A DNA stretch of 64,000 nt from Phlegmacium glaucopus (Eukaryota > Basidiomycota > Agaricomycetes > Agaricales > Cortinariaceae): the NCBI GenBank assembly GCA_015039465.1, contig MU129988.1, positions 191,356 through 255,355 on the forward strand, read 5' to 3'. Below, piece after piece: positions 20,724-32,461 of this stretch. The position numbers were made by a program, and so were the translations under genes. The notes below the pieces were generated by a model that saw nothing but the letters and a program-made list of their open reading frames with translations, did not search any database and was not told the DNA's origin. The number at the start of each line of letters is the position of its first letter. Within the stretch, counting starts at the first letter, position 1.

Positions 20724-23633
20724 TCAGTTGTCATCTTCCCAACCACTCTCATCCTCCTCCTCTGAATCATCACTATCTTCCTCTTTATCTGATTCAAGTA
20801 GCCATTTACCATCTTCATACAAATCAATTGCGTCAGATAATGCCTTCCGGATGTCAGCAACCTTGGTTGGCAGCTTGGCAGTCATCAAATTTGGAGCTCT
20901 AGCATTCTTGAATACTTTCAACTGATCCTTTAGAAGTGTACCCTTGAGTGCTAAAGCCTTCAATTTGTCTAGAATGATGCCTGTTGCTGCAATCCGATCT
21001 GCTGTCTCCTTTGCCTTTTGTTCACGCTTCTCCTTTCGTGCTGTCTTCTCTGCCTGACACCTATCACGGTGTTCAACAATTTCCTTTCGTCTTTGTTTCT
21101 CATCTCCTTTCTCCCTTCCAAGTTTGTGCAGATGTTGGTAGTCCACTGCCTCAGTGAATTTTGCAGCCATAAATGCTTGAGTGTTGTTGCGGAAAAACAT
21201 TGCTAATGCATTGTGATTGAGCAATGTGAGCTGAGGTTGGTACCGCATAAGATGCCTAAATGATCCAAGAGCACCTTCATTCACATCATTGGTGGCAGGC
21301 ATCCATGCAAGCTCTTTCTCCTCAGTTGTAGCCTCATCAATAAGACCACCAGGGGCAAACTCAGAGGTGAAGCGTTCCCATGTTTCAGCAGCACCTTTAA
21401 AAAATACAAGAAGTAGATCTCGAAGATGTGGAAAGGTAGGTGAAAGTTCATGAATCTTCTTGACAACAGCAGGATTTTGCCACTCTTCTCCATCCAGTGT
21501 TGCAGATGAGCATGATACATCATTGCCAAGAAGAATATCTGGATTACTGATAATCTTCTGCATATGTTCATAAACATGATGATGAAGAGGGCCAAGATCA
21601 AGCATATTCTGATCTGTGTCATGAGATGTATGAATTGCCTTCATATATGGATATGAGATAGACTCTGCATAGATTGCAAGGACAGCAAGCTCGTTTTTTG
21701 TAGAATCACATTGAAGGGCATTCATAAGATTCTGTTCCATGNNNNNNNNNNNNNNNNNNNNNNNNNNNNNNNNNNNNNNNNNNNNNNNNNNNNNNNNNNN
21801 NNNNNNNNNNNNNNNNNNNNNNNNNNNNNNNNNNNNNNNNNNNNNNNNNNNNNNNNNNNNNNNNNNNNNNNNNNNNNNNNNNNNNNNNNNNNNNNNNNNN
21901 NNNNNNNNNNNNNNNNNNNNNNNNNNNNNNNNNNNNNNNNNNNNNNNNNNNNNNNNNNNNNNNNNNNNNNNNNNNNNNNNNNNNNNNNNNNNNNNNNNNN
22001 NNNNNNNNNNNNNNNNNNNNNNNNNNNNNNNNNNNNNNNNNNNNNNNNNNNNNNNNNNNNNNNNNNNNNNNNNNNNNNNNNNNNNNNNNNNNNNNNNNNN
22101 NNNNNNNNNNNNNNNNNNNNNNNNNNNNNNNNNNNNNNNNNNNNNNNNNNNNNNNNNNNNNNNNNNNNNNNNNNNNNNNNNNNNNNNNNNNNNNNNNNNN
22201 NNNNNNNNNNNNNNNNNNNNNNNNNNNNNNNNNNNNNNNNNNNNNNNNNNNNNNNNNNNNNNNNNNNNNNNNNNNNNNNNNNNNNNNNNNNNNNNNNNNN
22301 NNNNNNNNNNNNNNNNNNNNNNATCCTGCAAGGACATCTCCAACATTGCTTCCTCTCCAAGAGACTGATCAACTGCCCATGCTTTTAATTCTTCTAAAAG
22401 TCAGGCATCTTTCTTCTCCTTTGCACAATGATCACTGTGAATGCCCATGAGTTTGATCAAAAGATCGACAAACTTGAGAAGGCTGCCCTGGCGCTTCCCA
22501 AATGGACTCTCATTATAGAGATCAATTACATCTTTCAAATTTTTATCCCAGTCCTTCAAAATTTTATCCCAGTTCTTCATTGCCTCTTCACTGGAGCCAT
22601 CACATGTTGATTGGATTCCAAAGAAGCGAGTTGCACGCTTCAAAGTATCAGAATCAGATGATGTATAGTCTTCAACAAGGAGATTAACATGTTGTGAAGT
22701 GTAGTTGATGCTTCGATGGCTAGTACTATCAGCACTGAATGTCATGCTCTTTGTATTTTTCATCTCATAACCAAGCTGAATTTTGGCAGCAAAATAACCT
22801 TCACGAAGGATACGAGCAATAGATGGACGGCTGATAGTGCCAACAGTCTCAATTCCAGCAGAGTGAAGAACTGCAAAAATGACTTGATTGATATATTTAC
22901 GGGAGCAACCAGCTTTGACCAGAAGACGAACTACATTCCGAGTTTCCTCAGTGAAGACTCCCTTGTCCATCAAGTGGTGAACAGACTTTTCCTTTAGGAG
23001 TTTTGCTCTAACTGAGGCAATTGCATGTTCCTTGCCAGATTTTATTGAAGCAGAGTGCTTTCGAAGTGCAGTGATCTTCTTCTGCAAAGCCTTGCAATTG
23101 GATTGTGACTTTTCCAACTTTGACCGTGTCTTGTGGAGTTGTGAGGACCACTGTGTCATTGAATCAGATAATTCACCTTGGAGGTCCTCATTAGCCTCCA
23201 TAAGTAAGGCAATAGCCTTTTCTGCATCCTTGGAATCCTTCAAAAGATGAGCAGAATCATTTGTCTCAGCCTTTTTAAGGATGGCAATCTGCTCTGTCAT
23301 CTGTGCAACTTTGTCTTGTCCACGTTTTGTGGTCTGACGCTGCATACGGAGCTTATGATATGTATCTTTGTGCTTTGACTCCCACATAGAGAGATCAGCT
23401 GCAAGCTGAGAGCACTTCTTATTGGACTTATCAAGCTCAACTTGCAATTGTTTGCACTCAGAGCTTTTCTGGATAACCTCAAGCTCAAGCTCAGTAATAC
23501 GCAATTTTGCAGACTGCAAGGAGCTCCAGAGATCATCCAGAGCAGATTAAGAAGATACTTGGGCTTGCTTTTCAGCCTTAATTGCTCTGCCCTTTGCTAA
23601 ATTCTCAGTTAGTGTTCCTCTATTTGGAGGCAT
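20724..23633 (-). pseudogene. Transposon protein with long coiled coil and transposase-like core
   Basis: Starts MPPNRGTLTENLAKGRAIKA at 23633. About 180 residues of heptad-rich coiled coil follow (LRITELELEVIQKSSEC to KKITALRKHS). Next come a helical block with SRKYINQVIFAVLHSAG, the segments MTFSADSTSHRSINY and LMGIHSDHCAKEKK, the gap, then NDVNEGALGSFRHLMRYQP and an acidic tail ending ESGWEDDN. I infer a DDE-type nuclease, with candidate acids in FSADST, GIHSDH and VNEGALG, but I know no named superfamily for it. Two in-frame stops (near 23549 and 22401) interrupt this copy, and the sequence in the gap is unknown, so it is scored as a pseudogene. It is the only gene of the element at 20452-24516. 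Confidence 0.65.
21742..22322. other. Assembly gap, 581 N
   Basis: Unknown bases inside the transposon gene. The true length may differ. Confidence 0.99.
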
Positions 23634-24589
23634 GCTAAGAGATTTGGGGATGGGCCTGATTGGTTTAAAAGTTGTTAGATAGATCTATCAGCTTATAAAG
23701 AATTTATACTTAATAGTTATGCACTATTTCTAATTAAACAAAATAAACAACCTGAAATATGGAGCTTTTATTGTTTTATTTAGTTAGCTATTCTTAAAAG
23801 AGTTTATTTAACTCATACCTGGTTGTTTTAGCAGTTTCTTAGCAAAAACTAGGTAGAAATGGTGAAATATAGGGTGTTATGAGCTCTGTAGTGGAGGTGT
23901 AGGTGTAAGAATGTGCATGCAGCAGCTGCATGGACTCCATGGGCTCGTTTTGGCATGAGATCAGTGGCTGTGCCTGCCAAATATGGGTGCTAAACAGTGC
24001 TCAGGCTGTAACTTTGCAACAAGAGCACTTTGGGACTAGTTTTGCAGACCAAAATTGCTTTAAATTTTCCCAGTAAGAGGGCTATAAGAGTAGAATTTTT
24101 ATTTTTTGTCATATAAGTACATAAACTGCATGTTTTACACACCTATCTTGTGATAGGGGGCATATTTTAAAAATCCGCTCTTATAGCTCGATTTATATTA
24201 AAATTCTAAGCAGAAAGCATCCAAAAACGAAGCCAATACATGGAGTCCTTCATAAGATATGGCCCAAACACTTTGGAGGCTCATATTTGGCTGGTGTTTG
24301 CATGTGACTGCACATTTTCAGGACAAATATTGCACAATTAAAAAAATGGCTCTTATAGGGCGATGGAAAATGATATTATTGAGGTATATACAGTAGAATA
24401 TTTAACAGTTCACTGTTGTAGCAAGTAGAAACTCAATGTCTCACAAAATGGGCGGTGTCACATCGTGTCACATTGATGTGACCGGTGTCACACTTATCAA
24501 GGATTGTTCATCCCCACTATTATACTATATTAATTTATTTCACCCCAGGAACAATGGTTGGGGCTCATTTGGCCCCACCTCACCATGTT

Positions 24590-24975
24590 TTGCACCAATA
24601 ATGACGCACAACAATGATACATGAATGATGCATGACGATGAACACATGATGACAGCGCACAAACAATCCACAATGATGATGCACAAACACCAACGATAAC
24701 AAATGAGTTGGAATGACAATGAATGTGCAACGACGATGACATGTGACGACGATGACAACATGCAACAACATGCAAGCGACAATGATGGCCTGCAACAACA
24801 ACAACCTGCAATGATGACCTGCAACGACAATGATCTGCAATGACAACGACCTGCAACAAGTGACAACAACGACCTGCAACAAGTGACGATGACGACCTGC
24901 AACAAGTGACGATGACCTGCAACAAGTGACAACAATGTGCAATGATGATGACGTGGTGCAATGACGATGATCTGT
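24590..24975. repeat. Low-complexity GAC/AAC/ATG-rich minisatellite
   Basis: Degenerate tandem array. The clearest units are ACCTGCAACAAGTGAC at 24850-24930. Long frames on the minus strand (24530-24961) are by-products of its three-base phase. Confidence 0.8.
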
Positions 24976-25576
24976 TACAGTAGTATATATAAGTAGTGTA
25001 TATTACAATGTTTAGACTAGTACTTAGTTGAATATAATTTTTTTAACAATTTCCTCCAGTTGTGACACTATTAGAATATTATGAGTATAGATAATAGGCC
25101 TCTCTAACTAATTATGGATAGTATTAACATAGCCCTATATAGCACCTTATAACACTCTATAGTGCTGTCTAGTGTCGGGCTATTTCCGGATAGCGTTACC
25201 GTGACACCAGACAGCACTATAAACAAAAGAACCTTTTCTATGGTTCTATGGTGCTGTCCGGTGCTGTCCGGTGCTGGTAAGCCAGCCCCGAGTTTACTGA
25301 TGATGTGATTGCAACAAGAACAGTATGATGTAGATGTCTTGCTTGTGCTGGATGCATTGTGTGTTGATTTTAGGCAAATAACAGGTAATAATGTTGAGAG
25401 CAACAATAGAGTGGAGGCTTAGGACAGTTGGTGTTAACCAGATAAAACACTAGTTATTTGACTAAAGAACTACTCTAGTCATAACTACTATTTATACAAG
25501 TACAGGAATGATAACAAAAATACTATTCTTATCTTTGACCTCTGGCATAATGTCCTCTTATCAGCTTATCTACCCA

Positions 25577-26122
25577 TAGTGATGGGCAGGGGTTTGGGAA
25601 ACCCCTGGGGTACAAGGGTAAGGGTAAGGAGGGTCAGGGTCAGGGTGTAGATTTTTTGACCCTTGAAAAACCCTTACCCTTCTGGAGGGGTCAGGGTATT
25701 TTTGGGAATTTTTATTTCTCTGATATCAGAGTGATCTGATTGTTGTGTATCTATAAAATTGACTTTAAATCAGAGAAAAAGCAATATAAAGAGGCCTCAC
25801 TGCGTTCACAACAATTAGTAGCTTAAAATACTAGTCAAACCCTCTCTATTTCATTTAAAATCTATTGCTAAACACCTTTAACACCCTGAACATGTTTTAA
25901 ATACTAGCTACTTTGAAGGCTCCTTTGGATTACAAAGCTTGAGGAAGGATTTGGACCAAACCCTTGCACTAAACCCTGCTGGGGTTTCTTACCCTCCAAC
26001 CCCTCAGAAACCCTTACCCTTACCCTCCAAAACCCTTACCCTCAGCCAAGGGTAAGGGTTTTTGGAGGGTAAGGGTAAGGGTCAGCCTAATTCCACCCCA
26101 GGGTTACCCTTGACCATCACTA
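25577..26122. mobile_element. hAT-like MITE with GGGTAA-rich ends, copy 2
   Basis: Starts TAGTGATGGGCAGGGGT and ends TTGACCATCACTA. It is flanked by the 8-bp TSD TCTACCCA (25569-25576 and 26123-26130). The interior shares its AT-rich middle, in inverted orientation, with 48819-49341, for example the stretch around GACTAGTATTTTA. Confidence 0.9.
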
Positions 26123-26130
26123 TCTACCCA

Positions 26131-27704
26131 GAGTGAACTTGACACTTCCAACAATGATTTACTTCGTTATCTATGAACAAGATGTGATCCCTATGTGACA
26201 TATGTGACATGCAAGCTGTTTCCATCACTCATCAACCATATGATGATTTATGCCACCAGCACAAGAGTTTTTTAAAGTCCAAGAGCATGGATGTGTAGAA
26301 TGATATGTAGGGAATTAGAATCTCAAAGGATTTTTATTTAAAGTTCAGCCCAAAAAAGTTATGGTGGTGACAATAATCTCAGTACCATCCATCAACATGC
26401 TGATGAAAATTCAAAGTCCGACGGCAACAGCATTGGTAAACACAGCAGGTACAAACATGTTAGTTTTGAGAATTGGAAATTTGCGGCGCAGCTGAACAGG
26501 CTCTTAGGGACTAGCACGGATCGCCCGCGAAAGGATCGGACATAGGCCGATTTTGGGACCCACTTCCGTCCGCATACGGATCGGACATCTGACAGCATAT
26601 ACCGGCCCGCCAGCACCTGAATCCACGTGGGAAAATGAATATGTCACGCGGCTCAGCTCGCTCATTTGAGGCTACTGTGTACACTCTTTCTGACGGCTAC
26701 AGGCTGGAACACGCCCAATTCAGACGATCTTGAAGGCACTCAGAGCATCTAGTGGAGTCTCGCGGCGTTTTTGCTTCTTGAGGAGGAGGATTTGTATCGG
26801 GGTATGGCCTCCTATGTTCGCAACTCTTCTACTGGCAGCACCATTACCGAAGACCGCAGGCGAGCAAACATATCTATACGCCCGTTGTCACTATAAGGAC
26901 GGATATCTCTATCGCACGCAATTGGTACGATATCTTATATTCACTGAACAGACCTTATGAATAAGCAGTGAATCCAGATTTTCCCAGCGGGAGACACAAG
27001 GATGGGGTGTAATAATAGAGTGCGTTTGCAAACAGAAGTCTTTTCACATAATCTCTCTCTGATGCTCTCTCCTTTATGATTTGTGCCCAGGCTTGTTTCT
27101 GATCCTGGACCGTGGTCTAATGTTTGCAAAGTTCTGAATTACGCTTTCATAAACTTTGTCTCAGTGCATACGGCGAAGGCTCCATCTCGTCTCCATTCTG
27201 AACGCTTTTGACATCGTTGCGCGACACGACCAACTAATCAGTTGATCCTCCTTCTCGGCTTTCGATATCCCGACGAGGACTCCGCGTGCAAACTCTCCGA
27301 TAAGGTGTCCGCCTTATCTACACTTCCCTTTTGCACTGCAAAGTCATAACCGGCTGCCATATCAGTCGATATGGGTTTTCATCAATAGCATGTGGTTGGC
27401 CCAGTATGTGTCAGCTAAAATCACGATTACCTATTACTATCTGCCTTATTAATATCAATTTTCGCAAGGACTAAGTCAGAGGGTTGCCTCAAGGATACGG
27501 TCTTTCCAAGATATAACCATTATTTCCCTCCATATCCCAAGATAGTGTCATCGCTATACAATAAGATTAGTGTTTTTCATCACGCCAGTACGTTTGCTGA
27601 TGGGGGCACTTGCGTTCATTCCCATAGTATCACATTTCCATTGTATAAGAGATGACTTTTGTACATGTTTCATGGTAGAGTTGGTGAATTCCCCTCTTAC
27701 ATCT
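26131..27704. other. 5' flank of sedolisin A with a degraded duplicated ORF fragment
   Basis: From 26639 onward this matches 34268-35361 upstream of sedolisin B. Around 26680-26960 and 34335-34540 both copies keep traces of an unrecognised coding segment. The second copy reads RLPMFATFLPAAPFPKTAG in an open frame; the first has the same words broken by shifts. I do not recognise it. 26131-26638 shows no gene. Confidence 0.45.
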
Positions 27705-30562
27705 ATGATACCTCTCAAACTCTCCTTGTTTGCAGCGCTTATAGGCGTTGCGGTAGCGGCACCTTCTCGTCGATCTCCCTTTGTCTTGCATGAGACAAGG
27801 GTCATTGATCCCCTTGACTGGGCTCCCGTGGGCCGCCTTGACTCTAACAAGGTCCTCCCAATGCGTATTGGACTTTCCCAGCAAAACCTTCATCGAGTAG
27901 AAGAAATGCTGATGGAAGTCTCCCATCCCGAGTCACCTACTTACGGAAAGCACTACACCCCTGCTGAAATTGTGGATATATTTGCTCCCAGCAATGAGAC
28001 CATCTCTGCCGTCACTAACTGGCTCATCGACTCGGGATTCGCTCCCAATCGTTTGCGTTTGTCTGCAAACAAAGGGTGGCTTGCAGTTGAGGCGACTACC
28101 TCTGAAGTGGAAAACCTCCTGAATACAGAATATCATGTCTACAACCACGCCTCCGGAGACCAGCAGTTCGGTTAGTCCTCTTAGATCAGCGCTTAGTCCA
28201 AGGTTGACTATCTTGTTAGGTTGCCACAATTACTCTATTCCTGCTCATGTTCGTGAGCACATCGATCTGATCAGGCCGACCGTCCAATTTAACCATCGTC
28301 CTTCCCCACTCGCCGTCGGTAAACGCGCTGGCGGCTTGGGGGTGCCAAATGGCCGTAATGGACCCAAGCAATCGAGTAAGGCTGTCACCATCACGCCTAC
28401 GTTGAGCACCTGTGATCAGATGATCACTCTGGACTGTCTTCGTGCTCTCTACTCAATTAACCATACCCCTGTTGCAACGGCCAAGAACTCATATGGGATT
28501 GGTATGTGCAACACTATCTATTCTTGTTCAGGGTTGCTGATAGTTCGTAGTCGAATTTACACCCCAAGCATTTTTGGCCGGAGATCTCGATCTCTTCTTT
28601 AGGAATTTCTCCCCAAGTCTTGTTGGTGTCCGTCCAACGAACGTCCTGATCGACGGAGGTAACTGTTTCCGCCAATATCTATCATTGTCAAATTCATAAA
28701 TATTTTGACAGCTATCATTCAAACGACTGATCAAAGCTTCAACTTCAATGGCGAGAGTGATCTAGATCTTGAATACGCTATGGGTTTGACAGCACCCCAG
28801 ACCATCACGCTTCTTCAGACCGGTGATATTGTTGAAGGTTGTCTTGCTGCCACCAGTCAAAATTTTCCTTCAGGCTGACTCCACATGTTTTTATATAGGT
28901 GCTGGCTTCGACAATTGGCTCGATGCTGTCGATGGTTCGTTCTGCACGTTTGAAGGTGGCGACAATCCCACCCAGGTGAAATTATTTGCTTTCACTGACC
29001 ATTTACATTTACACCATCTCATCTGTTATATAGGATGGTATCTACCCAGATACTCAGCCAGGCGGTTTTAAAGGTAGGCACTTGCCAGTCATTTATTTCT
29101 ATGATACTCGTATTGAGGTTCATATCTAACCAGGTCCTGAGTCCTGTGGTATCGTCGCCCCTCCCTTCGTCGTGTCTGTTTCTTACGGCCAGGACGAGGC
29201 AACCGTCACTGCTGCATTTGCAAATCGCCAGTGTACAGAATATGCAAAGGTCTGTAGCTTTGGTTCGTTGTCATACTTTTATCTATCTTACATGAATGTT
29301 AATCAGCTCGGCATGTTGGGAACCTCTGTGCTATATAGTAGTGGTGATGATGGTGTCGCTGGAGGCGGTGGCGCATGCTTGACCTCTACAGGTTTGTCTC
29401 TTTTTATCTCCACATATTCCGACTTTGCTTGTTCTGACTGGGTATTTTAGGGAGAATCTCTAATGCAGGGAAAAGGTTTAATCCTGGCTTCCCCGTAGGA
29501 AACGATCGTAGTTCTCAAAATAATACAATCTCAATGTGTTTTATAGGTTACTTGTCCATTCGTTACTGCTGTTGGGGCCACCCAAGTTAACCCGGGTTCA
29601 ACCGTTAACGATCCAGAAGGCGCATGCGAGCAAGTCATTTTCTCTGGCGGAGGATTCTCCAACATCTTTGCGTGAGTCCTCTACATGAGGTTTCTGTGGT
29701 CGTCATTCAGCTTTGGGCCATAGCATACCTTCGTATCAAGCAACTGCTGTCCATAATTTCTTAACATTGCACCCGCCTCCTTTCACATCTGCCCAGTTCA
29801 ACAATACTGGAAAAGTATGTATCTACCTGAGATCTTCTCGCTCCATCCTCACATAACTTTCTTCTGCAGTCTCGTGCTTTCCCAGATCTGTCGGCTAACG
29901 GGTACGTTTTCTCTCGGCTGAATTCTCTCATGCCTCAAATCAATGACGTCTTAAACAAGTGCAAACTACGTTATTGGTATGTTTTGCAGGTCCATTTAAA
30001 CATTTCGGTCTTATAACCATGAGCAGGTATTAACGGAGCATTCGGACTTGTTTTTGGAACTTCTGCCTCCTCACCCGTCGTTGGATCGATGATCACCCTT
30101 ATCAATGACGCTCGACTTGCAGCTGGAAAAGGACCCGTGGGCTTCCTCAATCCATCGGTATCCTCCAAATATAACGTCTGGGTACTGAGTGGCTAATGCA
30201 TTGGGTTTGTTCGTTGATAGATATATTCTCCGAGCTTCGCATCAGGATTCAACGATATCACATCTGGGGGTAACCAAGGATGCGGTGAGTTCATCATGAT
30301 CCTCTCTCATGCTTTCATTGAATGCTCATGCTTCCGTCTCTGCTAGGAACTGCTGGTTTCACTGCGTACGCAGTCCTCTCTTCCTAATCAATCCTCTTGA
30401 CTCTGACTGCATTCTCTCTTCAGGACAACTGGTTGGGACCCTGTCACTGGTGAGTCCCCTTCCTCGCTATTCAGATTTTGTCATATTTCCAACCATTTTC
30501 CCCCAGGTGTTGGCACACCAAACCTTACTAATTTGCTGCCTCTGTTTTTGGCGTTGCCTTGA
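27705..30562 (+). CDS. Secreted sedolisin (S53) tripeptidyl-peptidase-like protease, copy A
   Basis: Eighteen exons: 27705-28170, 28220-28501, 28551-28658, 28712-28837, 28899-28975, 29034-29073, 29134-29249, 29307-29391, 29451-29494, 29547-29671, 29724-29814, 29870-29901, 29960-29976, 30027-30157, 30221-30284, 30347-30365, 30424-30449 and 30507-30562, together 1,905 nt (634 residues). A signal peptide (LSLFAALIGVAVAA) is followed by a Pro-kumamolisin activation domain and the S53 catalytic domain. The family triad Glu-Asp-Ser is seen as E300 and D304 in NGESDLDLEYA and S549 in FGTSASSP, with the oxyanion Asp D419 in YSSGDDG and the C-terminal calcium site around FNDITSGGNQGC and GWDPVTG. It should act outside the cell at acid pH, cutting peptides. 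Upstream in-frame ATGs exist, but the signal peptide fixes the start. It lacks one intron found in copy B. Confidence 0.9.
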
Positions 30563-31047
30563 TCGGAATCGAAATAAGGTAACACCGTCAGAGTCATTGG
30601 TAAGGCTTTGCGGGGTTTTTGACGAATCGGGTCTGTGAAGGCAACTCTCCATGCAATTGAAATCAATCAAACCTCTAGTTGGTAACTCTCTAGTTGTAAC
30701 TCTTTGATGTATAAAGGATGGAATCATTGGTCTTGACATCGATCGATCATACTATTGAGGTACAGACTCTGCAGGGTCTAGACAGGTCGATCGGGACTGT
30801 CATGGGGTGAAAGCTGTCGAGATGGAGATTCGTCGATATCATCCTTTGAAGTTGAACTATCACTGTCCCTTGCGGAAGACACCAACTTGCATCTGAATTA
30901 TGGCGATAGCAGCTTCCCAACTAATGGTGACGGAAGTGGAATCAGATAGCCAGTGATTTATAAATTTGTCACTTGCCGTGAGAGACCTATAGTCGATTTG
31001 TATCAATATACGTGCAACAGTCTGTTTGTCAATGAAAGGAAGCTGCA

Positions 31048-31377
31048 ATGTCTCCAAGGAACAGGGTCCGAAGTGGCCTTTAACATCACTATTCCAGAAG
31101 AAAGCCTCTCTACCTTGCGTAGTAAGCTAGCACTGACGACTTTACCCTACAAACTTGAAGATGCTGGGTGGGACTACGGCGCACCTCTTCGAGATATTCG
31201 TCGTTTACTTTCTCGGTGGAAGGAGGGATATGACTGGAGGAAGAATGAAGCCCAATTGAACACACAGTTACCCCAGTTCACAAGGGATGTCGAAGTACAA
31301 GGGCATGGTACACTCAACGTTCATTATGTACATAAGAAAAGCGAAGTGGTAGATGCGATACCTTCGCTATTTGTTCA
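31048..31377 (+). pseudogene. Truncated epoxide hydrolase, copy A
   Basis: Corresponds to exon 1 of the intact gene at 38760 ([57 protein letters not shown]). Relative to that gene, two bases are missing just after the ATG (31048), which throws the start out of frame. The sequence stops at LFV just before the HGWPG oxyanion motif. It is then joined to a copy of the DAM1 3' end. The catalytic Asp, His and cap are all absent, so it is dead. Confidence 0.9.
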
Positions 31378-31380
31378 AAG

Positions 31381-32057
31381 AAAAAAAACGTCCCCATAAT
31401 ATTTCTCTGACTTGGTGCGGGAAAGTGACGGATTTAATCGCACCGCCTGACCTTAACCAAGCCAGAGTGAATAAATGTCTCATAGCTCTCGTCAATCGAA
31501 AGCTTGTGCAAAAAGAGAATAGCACAGTATGTATAGAATCCTTCCATTGTATTAAGAGTGATTGTAATCTTATTATTATCAGGGGACCGTTTTGTATCAC
31601 TGGAAGGGTCTACCTTGATGTTTATAAGACGAGGCAGCCCATCACGCAAGGACCTGTGCCCAGCAATTGTTTTACAGTCCGCTTCTGCATTAGAAGTCAA
31701 GATACGAATGTGTAGTCTTTCAGATGGAACGCGCTAGATTGACCTCCAAATTTCAGGGTTCTAGCTTTAATAAATATCGGAAACGGCACAAGGTTCCAAC
31801 GTTTTCAAATGCGATTCAAATTTAGTTCCACTGTTCTGCGTGGCCCCTAATCATTGAACCCCCCTCTTCTTCCTCTACAAGTAGCTCACGAGAAATTTAA
31901 AGTTATGTGGACATATGGCAGATAGAATGCAACCACGAGGATCTGAAAAAGGATTTCTCAAGATATATGACTTATAATGACCAAAAGCGCCTTGAATGTT
32001 GAGAATAATATTAAACATTACATATGTACATAAGAAAAATGGGTAACAACGCTATGG
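31381..32057 (+). pseudogene. Duplicated DAM1 3' end fused to the truncated epoxide hydrolase
   Basis: Carries the DAM1 exons with PPDLNQARVNKCLIALVNRK and VQKENST, the following intron and the terminal exon, slightly damaged after GPF, plus about 400 bases of 3' flank. Near-identical to 6861-7504. The junction lies in an A-run shared by both parents (A8 here, A9 in DAM1). Confidence 0.9.
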
Positions 32058-32461
32058 CATGCGTGATCTCGGGGCCGGGCCCGATATCTTTGATATCCTT
32101 GGGTCTCTTACAGATTTCTCTGACAGGACCATAGCACGTACATGTCCCGCGAATACTTTCTAAAGCAATACGAAAGAGGTTATGAAATGCAAAAAAAAAA
32201 GAAATTACATCTTTGGCGAAAATATCTTTCAGTGGTTGTACTTGCCGCCATGCCCAATTGAACTCGGAAATCATCTTTTCTTGTTTTACGCTATCTGCCA
32301 CAAGGAAACGGGTAGCTCGAAGCTGAATATATTTTGCTTTCTCCTTGAAATCGTCAAAGGAGATAGGAAACATCTGTTCGCGTCGTTTGCCTATCTCTTC
32401 TTGTCGAATCTCGACCTCGTTGCGTTGCTTTACTAGTGCTAGCAATTGGGAGATGTAAGTA

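Larger units (their letters stand above)
20452..24516. mobile_element. Complete 4.07-kb TIR transposon of unassigned family, 7-bp TSD
   Basis: The left end starts TGGGGATGAACAATCC and the right end is its inverted match at 24501-24516. The 7-bp direct repeat CTATTAT flanks the element (20445-20451 and 24517-24523). Subterminal GTGACA/TGTCAC words are frequent at both ends (20470-20520 and 24436-24496), again as inverted sets. A single large gene runs on the minus strand (23633-20724). The 581-N gap is inside. Terminal structure and gene orientation are consistent with one element, which makes this the best-preserved transposon in the window. Confidence 0.85.
26639..31377 (+). repeat. Segmental duplication, unit A (sedolisin + epoxide hydrolase 5' part)
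   Basis: Direct repeat of 34268-39091, with gene starts 7,657 bp apart. Unit A stops inside the first exon of the epoxide hydrolase at about 31377, where a DAM1-derived segment begins. Confidence 0.9.

Noticed and set aside
21711..22388. Open frames crossing the N gap on the plus strand
   Set aside because: They consist almost wholly of unknown bases.
24530..24961. Cys/His-rich minus-strand ORFs
   Set aside because: They come from the GAC/AAC/ATG-rich minisatellite, and several overlapping frames are open at once.
25600..26100. Telomere-like repeats
   Set aside because: The words are GGGTAA/CCCTTA, not TTAGGG/CCCTAA. They lie in short broken runs in both orientations inside a MITE with TSDs, far from a contig end.
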